Origin: Bacteroidaceae bacterium
GTDB taxonomy: Bacteria > Bacteroidota > Bacteroidia > Bacteroidales > Bacteroidaceae
DNA length: 49,196 nt
Direction: 5' to 3'
Assembly (NCBI GenBank): GCA_017529865.1
Contig: JAFXNA010000041.1
Coordinates: 1 to 49,196, forward strand
The position numbers and the translations under genes were made by a program. The notes beneath the pieces were generated by a model. The model searched no databases. It was not told where the DNA came from and was given only the letters and a program-made list of their open reading frames with translations. Position 1 is the first letter of the stretch. Every line of letters starts with the position of its first letter. This document shows positions 40,612-49,173 of this stretch, in pieces.

Positions 40612-41412
40612 ATGAAACGATTTTTAGCATCAATGGCAGTTATGGCAGCAATCGCAACCGCTTACGCACAGAAAAATCTTGTGCTTTACTATTCAGAGAC
40701 AGGAACCACAAAGACCGTAGCGCTCGAACTGCAGAAACAGCTCGGAGCAGATATCGAGGCTATCGAATGCGTGAAACCTTATTCAGGGAATTTTCAGGAA
40801 ACCATGCAGCGCGGTCAGCGTGAGACACAAAGTGGCGAATGGCCAGAGTTGAAACCCATTAAGTCGAAACTCGCCAACTACGACGTCATATTCCTCGGCT
40901 ACCCCATCTGGTTCGGCACCTATGCCAATCCTATTGCACGCTTGGTGAAGGACTACGACTTTGCAGGAAAGACCGTTGTGCCTTTCTGCACATTCGGTAG
41001 CGGCGGACTCAACACCTCAAGTGATGCACTGAAGAACGCCCTTCCGAAAGCAACCATCAAGGAAGGCTATGGCGTTCGTACTGCACGTGTAGCAGCAGCA
41101 GAGAAGGAGTTAGACCGTTTCCTGAAAGCGAATGGCTACAAGAAAGGAACAGTAGCCAAATTGCCAGAATTCAGCGAGCAGAAGCCAGTGACAGAAGCAG
41201 AGAAGACCATCTTCAACGATGCATGCTCAAGCTATCAGTTCTCACTCGGAACCCCATCGACGGTAGGCAAGCGCACCACACCCGATGGAACGGAATATAA
41301 GTACACCGTGCAGAACAGTGGCTTCGGTGGAGGCGGTGGCACATCCATCATCTACGTTATCGTAGGAAAGGAAGCAGGAGCAAAACCCGAATTCACACAA
41401 GTGGTTAGATAA
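40612..41412 (+). CDS. Exported flavodoxin-like protein
   Basis: 266 aa. Signal peptide MKRFLASMAVMAAIATAYA-QK. Flavodoxin fold: FMN phosphate loop LVLYYSETGTTKTVALELQK, VIFLGYPIWFGTYANPIARL and VPFCTFGSGGLNTSSDALK. After residue about 180 there is a further 85-residue segment (NDACSSYQFSLGTPSTVGKR, GTEYKYTVQNSGFGGGGGTS) not part of flavodoxin. Flavodoxins normally work in the cytoplasm, so an exported form implies FMN use in the periplasm. Single-gene unit with promoter and terminator. Confidence 0.88.
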   Translation: MKRFLASMAVMAAIATAYAQKNLVLYYSETGTTKTVALELQKQLGADIEAIECVKPYSGNFQETMQRGQRETQSGEWPELKPIKSKLANYDVIFLGYPIWFGTYANPIARLVKDYDFAGKTVVPFCTFGSGGLNTSSDALKNALPKATIKEGYGVRTARVAAAEKELDRFLKANGYKKGTVAKLPEFSEQKPVTEAEKTIFNDACSSYQFSLGTPSTVGKRTTPDGTEYKYTVQNSGFGGGGGTSIIYVIVGKEAGAKPEFTQVVR

Positions 41413-41417
41413 ACAAA

Positions 41418-41450
41418 AAATGGAGGAGTTGATGCTCCTCCATTTCGTTT
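41418..41450. terminator. Terminator between convergent genes
   Basis: AAATGGAGGAG (41418-41428) pairs with CTCCTCCATTT (41435-41445). Confidence 0.88.
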
Positions 41451-42072
41451 ATTCTGGAATGTTGTTCTCGCGGATGTAATCTTCCATCATGCCGAGATAA
41501 CCGTTATCGGCATAGACTTCGGGGTCGAGCCAGTTGTTGACTTTCCACTGACCGTCTTCGAGCCACAGAATCATAGTGGTGCCTGAAGTGTATTCGTCTT
41601 CATCGTCGGCCGCCTTCCCTACCCCACCACTTACGAGGCGTACTTGTGCCTGTGCCTGGTCGCCTGAAAGCAGGTCTACCTTGACGTTCTCTACTACAAA
41701 TGGTGGCATGATATCGAAACACCAGTGCCAGCATTCGTCGCCCATGAAATACATATCGCCCACTCCATTCTCTTCGTCGTACTGATAGATACGATCTACG
41801 CAGCTGAGGTAATACTTCGTACAGTACTGACGGTCGAGTGCTCCGCAATCGATGCCGTTGCCACTCTGGAACTGTTCGTTGACAGCGTCGAACATTTCAC
41901 GCACTTGTTTTTCGACAGCTTCTTCTGTCCATAGTTCGCTATTTGCTGTAGCAGCTTCTACACTTGCTACGTCTACGGAATCGGCTTCCTCACCGTTTCC
42001 AGTCTTGTTGTTTCCACATGATGTCATGACAACCGCTGCGGCTGAGATGATAAGCAGTTTGATTGTTTTCAT
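41449..42072 (-). CDS. Lipoprotein of unknown function
   Basis: 207 aa. Lipobox signal MKTIKLLIISAAAVVMTSCG. A short Glu/Asp/Ala/Ser-rich linker precedes a compact alpha+beta domain with WTEEAVEKQVREMFDAVNEQ and, at the end, MILWLEDGQWKVNNWLDPEV, a pattern like DUF3828/NTF2-like domains. Four cysteines (DCGALDRQYC..., ECWHWCF) may pair. Last gene of the GH27-CotH operon, 21 bases after the CotH stop. Confidence 0.75.
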   Translation of the reverse strand: MKTIKLLIISAAAVVMTSCGNNKTGNGEEADSVDVASVEAATANSELWTEEAVEKQVREMFDAVNEQFQSGNGIDCGALDRQYCTKYYLSCVDRIYQYDEENGVGDMYFMGDECWHWCFDIMPPFVVENVKVDLLSGDQAQAQVRLVSGGVGKAADDEDEYTSGTTMILWLEDGQWKVNNWLDPEVYADNGYLGMMEDYIRENNIPE

Positions 42073-42093
42073 AATGATAATGGATTATGGAGT

Positions 42094-45000
42094 TTATTTA
42101 ATTACTACCTTACGGGTATGTCCGTCACTATACCTTATGATATATATTCCTGGACGGAGTGCCTGAGGGTCACGTCCGACTAACAGACCACCAGTGGTAT
42201 AGACTCCTCGCACCTCAGTCGCACCTGTAGCGCCAGGGAGTTCTTGCTCGATAGGATTGATGGCCAATTCTATATCGGCATAGGTCTGGTCACAATCTAC
42301 TCCGAGGAACTCGTCATAGGTATGCGGAGCATTCGACATGCAGATGGTCGGGCGGTTCATCACATAAATATTGTTGCCTCCATCAGGATAACGGCCCACG
42401 GTCTGATTGCCCTTATGGGTGTTGTAGAAGAAACGGTCGGTGAACTCCTGAAGCGCTGGATGATCCTGGAAGTATGTAGCGTTGTTGGCCACGAATTCGG
42501 GTGACGAACTGATAATGACTTCCTGATGGTCATCATTATCGAGTTTGAACGGTACATGGAGTTCTGTGATATTCTGGCGCTCCCACTGCACATCAACCAA
42601 TGGGGCAAGGGGGTCGAGCTTATCTGCCCATACGATGAGATGTCCGTGAGCAGGGATGATGGTATTGACACCTTCCACTCCTGAAGGAATCTGATACTTC
42701 TGGGGCTTCGACGGATTGTCGCTGATATAGAGTCCTGCTACGTCGAGCGGTACGGAAGTGGCGTTATAGAGTTCTATCCAGTCGTTCTTCTGGAAGTATT
42801 CGTTCGCATAAATGCTGTTCACAGCACTGACTTCGTTGACACGAACCGGAGCAAATGGCTGAAGTGCATGTTGAGCGAGGATGTCATCGTCGGACAGCGG
42901 TTCATAGCAGGCCATGATGCGATAAGTGCCGGATGGGTCGAGCGAAGACAGGTCGAGTTGGTCGCTTACCAACGACTCTACCTCCTCGGCAATGCTGAGT
43001 TCGGCTGCCCAATAGAGGTCTGACGAGGTATCGTTGTTGTTGTGTACCTCTACAGCAATGACATTCGCACCTTTGCGCAAGAGCGAAGGATCGATGGTAA
43101 TGGTCTCGGAATAAGCATCGGTACCTACGTATGTGATGGAATAATCGGCATAGGAGATATCGCCATCAGGCATATTGTAACGATGGATTTCCTTTCCGTT
43201 GAGATAGATGATACACCCATCGTCCACATAGAAAGTGAGTTGGATGTCCTGATCAGCGGTAGGAGCTTTATCGAGATTGAACTGATGACGGAAATAGTAG
43301 GCTGTACGCTTGTGCTGAGAGTCGCCACCATAGTCGATCGTGGTCGTAACACTATTCTGGTTGTTATAGCCCAACGGTGCTGCTCCAGTATTCCACGTTG
43401 TGGTGACAAACTGTTGTATCATCCAACTCCTGCCGTCCATCGAACCTTGATCATAATAGGTCCACTGTGCATTGAACGGTACGATGGTGGTACGATTCAC
43501 CGCTCCTCCGTCCATTTTCCATCCGGCAAACCGATAGGATGAGGGTGCAGAGGTGGTGAAGAGAGGATTGCCGAATACGGTACCCTCAAGATGTGCGGTC
43601 GGAATCTTCTGACCTCCGAGCGAGATCTCTGCCTCAGGGATGTTGGCACTGATTGACACATTGTAACCTCCACGCAGACCGAGGTAGTTGCGTAAGGCAT
43701 TCATACGGGTGTTACGGTTATTCTCTGAATTGATGGTACGCATCAGCGAATTGGCAGAATTCCAAGGTGACTGGCCATCCAGGCTGAGTGCTGCCTCTGT
43801 CGTCTCTGCCATTCGAGTGATGATTGAGGTTACACGCTCAGGAGTGAAGATACTTCCTGCAACGATGCAGTATGCATCGATAAAGCGACGCTGGAAGGTC
43901 TCGTTGCGTAACATATTGAGGAAGATGTCGATCAGGAAGTTGCGACCTGTGCTGTAACGTGAATCGTTGCGACTACGTTGCAGGGCATTGATCATGTCGT
44001 TCATAGTGAATCCCTGATCGAGGTCCATGAAGACCAGATGGAACTTTCCGTCGTTGCGATCGCGGAATCCCTTCACATTATTGCTATTTGTAAGCCAGTC
44101 ATTACAGCCCACATAACACTCGGCTGCCATGTAATTACAGTATTCATCTATATCGACAATGTCGCATATCTGACGGTAGAGGTCATCGTTCTGAGGATCT
44201 TGTGCCAGCTTAGTAGCCAGATTCAGCCACTGCATGAACACCTCATCGTCGCCAGCCTTCTGCGCATAGCCCTGCACACTATTGATTTCAAACTGATCGA
44301 CTTCATCTTTATCGATACCGTAGTTGCCGTATGCGAAGAACTTATTATTGGTCTCACGTACATTGAACATGAACTTATACTGACCATTGATAAACACGTG
44401 TGAGGGTTGCCATGCCTGACAGTCGATATAGAATCCGCTGCTACGAAGAATCTCGTGGATGGCAGCATCCATGATACGGCTGTTATTGTCGTTTCCGCCA
44501 TTACGAACTACGATAGATTTGTTCTTCGTATAAGGCTTTGATGTAAAAATAGGAAAGCCGAGATAGTTGACGCCATCATAGCGCTTATCGGTCTTCAATT
44601 TGAACGAAGCGGCTGGAGCAAAATGTCGTGACCATCCTCCATTGACTTCGAAATCCACCTCCTGATTGATGGCCATGACACAATACTCGCCTGTATTGTC
44701 GGGCAGGATATACTCGAAATTGACAGGGCGTTCCCAGTCACGGTTCTTATTACTGTTACGACGGTTATTGCCATCGATACCGTTTGTTCCATCTGTGTAG
44801 GCACCGATCGTATTGTCGTAGAGATTGGCCTCATCGGTAACGATAGATACAATGGGAAGATAATAATCCTTATCATTATAGATATAGGAACGTGTGACGA
44901 CCGGACTGGGCAGGTAACCGTCTTTGAAAAGACAGAATCGGTAGATGCGACTGGCACCAGCTACTTTGAATGTGCCGGAAGCACTGGTCGAACCGTTCTT

Positions 45001-45648
45001 CAATGTTGGTGTCGTACCGTCTGTAGTAAAACGTAGTGTGGCACCTTCAGGAATGTCTACCGTAACCATGAAAGAATTACGAAAGACGGTCGAATTATGA
45101 GAGATGTGTGGTGCCTCAAGACGCTCGTCTGCAAAGGTACATTTCGCATTCGATGCAGCAAGCGTAGGCGTGGAACTATAGCGCCATTCAGGACCTTCAT
45201 CGATGGTACGGGCATAGCTGACACGTGGAATACCTGCAGGATAAGACTGCTCAAGAAACAGTTCGCCTTCAGAGGTAGAGAAGTAGAGGGTTCCACCGTC
45301 AGGATTCAGCTTAAAGCTGACCTGTTTCGTGGAATTATCGCTGTATTCGTTTCCTGTGGAATAATGGTCGAACCACAATGTACGGAATCGGCCCGCACCA
45401 ACAGAACCTGCCAAAGCTGGCATCTGATACTTCTGAAGATTGTTGGGGTCATCGCTGACATAAATCTTCGACAGGCTGAACGACTTGTCGCTGGGGTTGT
45501 ACAATTCGACCCATCCTCCATAGTTGTACGAGGGGTCGATATTCATATCAACATTTCCCACCATCACTTCGTTGATAATGAGTGATTGAGCATTTGTGAA
45601 TGTGCTGAAGCACGATAACGCTCCGAGTAGAAATAGGTATCGTTTCAT
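42094..45648 (-). CDS. Large exported CotH-kinase/lamin-tail protein with sorting tail
   Basis: 1184 aa. Signal peptide MKRYLFLLGALSCFSTFTNA. Domains in order: lamin-tail domain (about 21-140, SLIINEVMVGN, YGGWVELYNPSDKSFSLSKI); chitobiase-C-like beta domain (about 172-252, LRFTTDGTTPTLKNG); CotH domain (about 290-640; SIVVRNGGNDNNSRIMDAAI, FMFNVRETNNKFFAYGNYGI, NDWLTNSNNVK, LVFMDLDQGF with the metal/catalytic Asp pair); a galactose-binding-like domain (about 740-890, FYVDDGCIIYLNGKEIHRY); second lamin-tail domain (about 930-1070, NDWIELYNATSVPLDVAGLY); and a C-terminal sorting tail (RPGIYIIRYSDGHTRKVVIK). CotH domains are secreted protein kinases in spore formers; target here unknown. Co-transcribed with a GH27 enzyme 18 bases upstream. 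Confidence 0.9.
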   Translation of the reverse strand: MKRYLFLLGALSCFSTFTNAQSLIINEVMVGNVDMNIDPSYNYGGWVELYNPSDKSFSLSKIYVSDDPNNLQKYQMPALAGSVGAGRFRTLWFDHYSTGNEYSDNSTKQVSFKLNPDGGTLYFSTSEGELFLEQSYPAGIPRVSYARTIDEGPEWRYSSTPTLAASNAKCTFADERLEAPHISHNSTVFRNSFMVTVDIPEGATLRFTTDGTTPTLKNGSTSASGTFKVAGASRIYRFCLFKDGYLPSPVVTRSYIYNDKDYYLPIVSIVTDEANLYDNTIGAYTDGTNGIDGNNRRNSNKNRDWERPVNFEYILPDNTGEYCVMAINQEVDFEVNGGWSRHFAPAASFKLKTDKRYDGVNYLGFPIFTSKPYTKNKSIVVRNGGNDNNSRIMDAAIHEILRSSGFYIDCQAWQPSHVFINGQYKFMFNVRETNNKFFAYGNYGIDKDEVDQFEINSVQGYAQKAGDDEVFMQWLNLATKLAQDPQNDDLYRQICDIVDIDEYCNYMAAECYVGCNDWLTNSNNVKGFRDRNDGKFHLVFMDLDQGFTMNDMINALQRSRNDSRYSTGRNFLIDIFLNMLRNETFQRRFIDAYCIVAGSIFTPERVTSIITRMAETTEAALSLDGQSPWNSANSLMRTINSENNRNTRMNALRNYLGLRGGYNVSISANIPEAEISLGGQKIPTAHLEGTVFGNPLFTTSAPSSYRFAGWKMDGGAVNRTTIVPFNAQWTYYDQGSMDGRSWMIQQFVTTTWNTGAAPLGYNNQNSVTTTIDYGGDSQHKRTAYYFRHQFNLDKAPTADQDIQLTFYVDDGCIIYLNGKEIHRYNMPDGDISYADYSITYVGTDAYSETITIDPSLLRKGANVIAVEVHNNNDTSSDLYWAAELSIAEEVESLVSDQLDLSSLDPSGTYRIMACYEPLSDDDILAQHALQPFAPVRVNEVSAVNSIYANEYFQKNDWIELYNATSVPLDVAGLYISDNPSKPQKYQIPSGVEGVNTIIPAHGHLIVWADKLDPLAPLVDVQWERQNITELHVPFKLDNDDHQEVIISSSPEFVANNATYFQDHPALQEFTDRFFYNTHKGNQTVGRYPDGGNNIYVMNRPTICMSNAPHTYDEFLGVDCDQTYADIELAINPIEQELPGATGATEVRGVYTTGGLLVGRDPQALRPGIYIIRYSDGHTRKVVIK

Positions 45649-45666
45649 GGTTAGCCTATCTGATGA

Positions 45667-47421
45667 TTACATGATTTTACGTTTCTGCCCGTCAATAATA
45701 TAGATGCCGCGAGGCAGGGATTCCGTATTGGGAACCTCAACGCCTTGCAGATTATACACCTTGCGCTGACGCTTGGTCGACTTCACTCCCTCGATGGCTG
45801 CAGGGATTTGATATTCAAGTCGCATACAGTCAATATCGGGCATCCATGCCTTTGCTGTGGTATAGATACGGATGACGTTCTGACCAGGTTGCAATTCGAT
45901 GTCGAACGTAGCGGTCTTAATGGTGCTCCATCCTCCCGAATTGAGGCTGATAGTCTTCACACGCTTTCCGTTCACTTCGAGGGTGATGCTTCGGCTTTCA
46001 CCACAGATATAATCGAGCATCATCTTGTAGTTGCCTCCATCCTTCGAGTAGACGTTACGCCATTGCAGGTCGTTCGATGTACGCTGACCGAGCCATCCCA
46101 CCTTCACGCCACCTGAGCAGTTTGCATCCTCGCTGAACGTAGCAGATTGTGCAGTCTGGTTGTTTTCGATTTCCTGATAAGCACTCAGGTATGCGGTCTC
46201 TGCCTCATAGATGGTGCGCTCATAACGCTCCTCTGCTTCGAGGCGGTAAATCTTACAGCCATGTGCCGGTACACGGACTTCATAGGCGGTCGTGTCTTGC
46301 TCGCCAAGGTTACGACGATAGAAAAGATCACGCATCTGAACCTTACCACCAAGGTCTACATCGGCAAAGTTGAGCGTCATCAAACTGCTCTTATCGCTGA
46401 GGTTGAGCAGAGCCACAGCACGGACTTTTCCGTTCAACACCTCGATATCTTTCACGAGGGTATAGAGTTCGCCATCGCGCTTTACGACGTATGCCTGCTG
46501 GAACAGGGTATCCTGATTCAGTGCGATGAGTTCTTTGTTACACATCAGCTTCTGAGCAGTCTCGGAAGTGCTGCGCATATCACAACCAATCAGCAATGGA
46601 GAATCCATAATACACCACATACCGAAGTGGGTCTTGTCTTCCTCAGTCGTGAGACCACGACCTACTTCGAGCATATCCATATCGTTGAAACTGAGTGGGC
46701 CGCAGAAAGCAGAGAGATAGAAGTTTTCCTTCAAAATAGACTTCACAGAGCTCCAACTGCAGTTGATGTCACCGGTGGTACGCCAACTGGTTGACACCTC
46801 ACTGGCCCATGTGCCCGGGAATGCCCAGCGACAGATGTTCATACGTACATCAGTGCGACCTGTCTTCTGGATGGCATCCCATATCTTGCGATAACGCTGT
46901 TCCTCGTTCAACTTCAGTCCGTCTTTATTATGTCCAGGTGAACCGCCACAGAAGTCGACCTTGATAAAGTCGAAGCCTAGTGTGTTGAACCAAAAATTGG
47001 CATCGTCTTCCTCATGATTGAGCAGACCCACACCCTCACCTATCTTATCGCCACCGAACATCGAGGCACAAGTATTCTTTCCTGCATCGGAATAGATGCC
47101 TGCCTTCAGACCCTTATTGTGAATATAGTCAACGACGCCTTTCATACCGTTTGGGAAACGTGTGGGATGAATCAACAGATGACCCTCCTCGTCGCGACCT
47201 CCAAAGTAACCGTCATCGATATTGATGAACTTATATCCAGCATCTTTATAGCCTTTGCTCACCATAGCTTCAGCCTGTTGCTTAATAAGATTCTCACTGA
47301 TATTGATACCAAAAGTGTTCCACGAGCTCCATCCCATTGTAGGACCTAACTCCGTTTTATCCTGAGCACTGATACTAAGCGATATCAATGCCAAGATCAT
47401 AGTCATAAATAGTTTTGTCAT
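45667..47421 (-). CDS. GH27 alpha-galactosidase with C-terminal carbohydrate-binding domain and sorting tail
   Basis: 584 aa from ATG 47421; the longer frame to 47454 crosses the promoter. Signal peptide ends at SISA-QD. GH27 barrel about 20-395: GPTMGWSSWNTFGINISENL, YKFINIDDGYFGGRD, nucleophile Asp in FDFIKVDFCGGSPG, acid/base Asp in SWRTTGDINCS, and CDMRSTSETAQKL. Residues about 400-550 are a beta-rich CBM-like domain (YKMMLDYICGESRSITLEVN). The end RKVYNLQGVEVPNTESLPRG then IYIIDGQKRKIM is a sorting-tail pattern. Releases alpha-galactose from glycans; surface or secreted. First gene of the GH27-CotH-lipoprotein operon. Confidence 0.93.
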   Translation of the reverse strand: MTKLFMTMILALISLSISAQDKTELGPTMGWSSWNTFGINISENLIKQQAEAMVSKGYKDAGYKFINIDDGYFGGRDEEGHLLIHPTRFPNGMKGVVDYIHNKGLKAGIYSDAGKNTCASMFGGDKIGEGVGLLNHEEDDANFWFNTLGFDFIKVDFCGGSPGHNKDGLKLNEEQRYRKIWDAIQKTGRTDVRMNICRWAFPGTWASEVSTSWRTTGDINCSWSSVKSILKENFYLSAFCGPLSFNDMDMLEVGRGLTTEEDKTHFGMWCIMDSPLLIGCDMRSTSETAQKLMCNKELIALNQDTLFQQAYVVKRDGELYTLVKDIEVLNGKVRAVALLNLSDKSSLMTLNFADVDLGGKVQMRDLFYRRNLGEQDTTAYEVRVPAHGCKIYRLEAEERYERTIYEAETAYLSAYQEIENNQTAQSATFSEDANCSGGVKVGWLGQRTSNDLQWRNVYSKDGGNYKMMLDYICGESRSITLEVNGKRVKTISLNSGGWSTIKTATFDIELQPGQNVIRIYTTAKAWMPDIDCMRLEYQIPAAIEGVKSTKRQRKVYNLQGVEVPNTESLPRGIYIIDGQKRKIM

Positions 47422-47451
47422 TTTTTTGAAGTAGTTAATTATTTGCGCCTG

Positions 47452-47459
47452 CAAAGATA
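47452..47459 (-). promoter_or_regulatory. -7 box of the GH27 operon
   Basis: Plus-strand CAAAGATA is TATCTTTG on the minus strand, 31 bases before ATG 47421. Confidence 0.75.
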
Positions 47460-47544
47460 GTAATTATTTACCATTTGACGATTTACAATTAACTATTTTC
47501 TGCATTTTCTCTAAACACTAAACACGAAACTCTAAACTTTTTAC

Positions 47545-47552
47545 TAACTTTG
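47545..47552 (+). promoter_or_regulatory. -7 box for mnmE
   Basis: TAACTTTG, 26 bases before the mnmE ATG; divergent from the GH27 promoter. The spacer has CTAAACAC/CTAAACTT-type repeats. Confidence 0.75.
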
Positions 47553-47577
47553 CACCCGGAATTAATTATGAAATGAT

Positions 47578-48924
47578 ATGTTTCCCATCTGTGCCAATGC
47601 AACCAAACCAGGCGGAGCCATCTGTATCATCCGCGTATCGGGTGATGATGCAATCAGTATCACGAATCGCATATTCCGTTCGGCAAGACAGAAGGACCTG
47701 ACCCTCATGGCAGGATATACCGTCCATCTGGGAGAAATCGTAGAGGGTGAGAGCATCATCGACAATGCCCTCGTGATTGTCTACCATGCCCCATACTCCT
47801 ACACAGGCGAAGAAGCCACCGAGATTATGTGCCACGGCTCCAGCTATATCGTACAGCGCATCATCGAGTTGTTGATGGCACAGGGTTGCAGAATGGCACG
47901 TCCAGGCGAATTCACAGAACGAGCCTTCATGAACGGCAAAATGGACCTCAGTCAGGCAGAAGCGGTTGCCGATCTCATTGCCTCAAGCAACGCAGCCATG
48001 CACCGCCTGGCCATGAGCCAGATGCGAGGAGGGTTCAGCAAGGAACTGAAACGGTTGCGCGACCAACTGCTCCAAATGACATCCCTACTCGAACTCGAGA
48101 TAGACTTCTCCGAGGAAGACGTAGAATTTGCCGACCGTCAGCAACTCCTCACACTCGCAGTAGATATCCATAACGTCATCCAGCGTCTCATCCACTCATT
48201 CCGCATCGGAAACGCCATCAAGAACGGAGTGCCAGTAGCGATCGTAGGTGCGCCCAACGTAGGAAAATCAACCCTCCTGAACGCCCTCCTCCACGACGAC
48301 CGAGCCATCGTCAGCGACATTCAGGGAACTACCCGCGACACCATCGAGGATACCGTCAACATACAAGGCATCACCTTCCGATTTATCGACACAGCAGGTA
48401 TACGCCACAGCGATGACCAAATCGAACAAATGGGTATCCAACGTTCCATGTCCGCAGCCCAACGAGCACAGATCATCCTCATGATGAAGGAACCAGGTAC
48501 CCCCTACCCCGACATCCCTGTACGCGACGACCAGACCGTCATCCACATCGAGAACAAAACCGACCTCAACCCTCAATCCTCAATCACTCCCCATGAGGGG
48601 GAGACGGAGGGGGCTTCCCTCTCAATCTCCGCCAAACTCGGTACCAACATCGACCGCCTGGAACAGATGCTCGTCGATGCAGCAAACATTCATAACGTAG
48701 AAGGCTCCGACATCATCGTCACCAATGTACGACATGTCGAAGCCCTCCAACAAGCTCTTGAGGCGATCGAAAAAGTAAAACAAGGCATCACACAAGGCAC
48801 TACGGGCGACCTCATCTCCCTCGACCTTCATGCCTGCACCGATGCCCTTTCAGAAATCGTCGGTGATGTCACATCCGAAGACACCCTCCAAAACATCTTC
48901 TCCCACTTCTGCGTGGGAAAATAG
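47578..48924 (+). CDS. mnmE: tRNA modification GTPase MnmE
   Basis: 448 aa. With MnmG it makes cmnm5U at tRNA position 34. N-terminal folate-binding domain: ICANATKPGGAICIIRVSGD, EIMCHGSSYIVQRIIELL, RPGEFTERAFMNGKMDLSQA, EAVADLIAS. GTPase domain: G1 GAPNVGKSTLLN, G2 QGTTRDTIE, G3 DTAG, G4 NKTD (326-329), G5 SAK (351-353). C-terminal HFCVGK keeps the catalytic Cys. Between G4 and G5, residues about 337-349 (TPHEGETEGASL) are encoded by a GC-rich dispersed repeat. Starts at ATG 47578, which matches the family N-terminus minus a few residues. Confidence 0.96.
   Translation: MFPICANATKPGGAICIIRVSGDDAISITNRIFRSARQKDLTLMAGYTVHLGEIVEGESIIDNALVIVYHAPYSYTGEEATEIMCHGSSYIVQRIIELLMAQGCRMARPGEFTERAFMNGKMDLSQAEAVADLIASSNAAMHRLAMSQMRGGFSKELKRLRDQLLQMTSLLELEIDFSEEDVEFADRQQLLTLAVDIHNVIQRLIHSFRIGNAIKNGVPVAIVGAPNVGKSTLLNALLHDDRAIVSDIQGTTRDTIEDTVNIQGITFRFIDTAGIRHSDDQIEQMGIQRSMSAAQRAQIILMMKEPGTPYPDIPVRDDQTVIHIENKTDLNPQSSITPHEGETEGASLSISAKLGTNIDRLEQMLVDAANIHNVEGSDIIVTNVRHVEALQQALEAIEKVKQGITQGTTGDLISLDLHACTDALSEIVGDVTSEDTLQNIFSHFCVGK
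48585..48622. repeat. GC-rich palindromic repeat inside mnmE
   Basis: CACTCCCCATGAGGGGGAGA then CGGAGGGGGCTTCCCTCT. The reverse strand reads GCCCCCTCCGTCTCCCCCTC ATGGGGAG, the same family as 455-528 and 35494-35532. It is in frame in the loop between G4 and G5. Confidence 0.82.
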
Positions 48925-48945
48925 TCCGATTGCAAAGAAACACAT

Positions 48946-49050
48946 AAAATCTGCAAAAATAAGCCTGTAAATGCCTTGTTTTCAAGTGTTAAAGATTGTT
49001 CGGGTTTTTGCAGATTTTTGACTTAGGTATTGTTTGTTTGCAGATTTTTG
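48946..49050. repeat. Inverted and direct TTTGCAGATTTTTG repeats before the integrase-like gene
   Basis: Two identical direct copies TTTGCAGATTTTTG at 49007-49020 and 49037-49050 (30 bases apart) and one inverted 12-base copy AAAATCTGCAAA at 48946-48957. They lie just after mnmE and look like recombinase binding sites or the end of an integrated element. Confidence 0.7.
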
Positions 49051-49060
49051 CCTAACTTTG
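49029..49060 (+). promoter_or_regulatory. Promoter of the terminal gene
   Basis: ATTG at 49029-49032 and TAACTTTG at 49053-49060, 20 bases apart. The -7 box overlaps the first TGTCCCCC box. Confidence 0.75.
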
Positions 49061-49132
49061 TCCCCCAGATGTCCCCCAAAGAGTGACGCACCCCCATTTT
49101 TTTGTCCCCCGAAAGATGGTTTTTTGTCCCCC
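49059..49132. repeat. Four TGTCCCCC boxes spaced in multiples of 11 bases
   Basis: Exact TGTCCCCC at 49059, 49070, 49103 and 49125 (starts), that is 11, 33 and 22 bases apart, all on the same helix face. They lie on and just after the promoter, in the leader of the terminal gene. Confidence 0.8.
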
Positions 49133-49173
49133 GTGGCGACATTTGGTAGTAACTCGTTAAAACTATAAAGGCA

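Noticed and set aside
49059..49132. TGTCCCCC boxes as a small CRISPR array
   Set aside because: Units are only 8 bases, spacers are 3-25 bases and not uniform; no cas genes.
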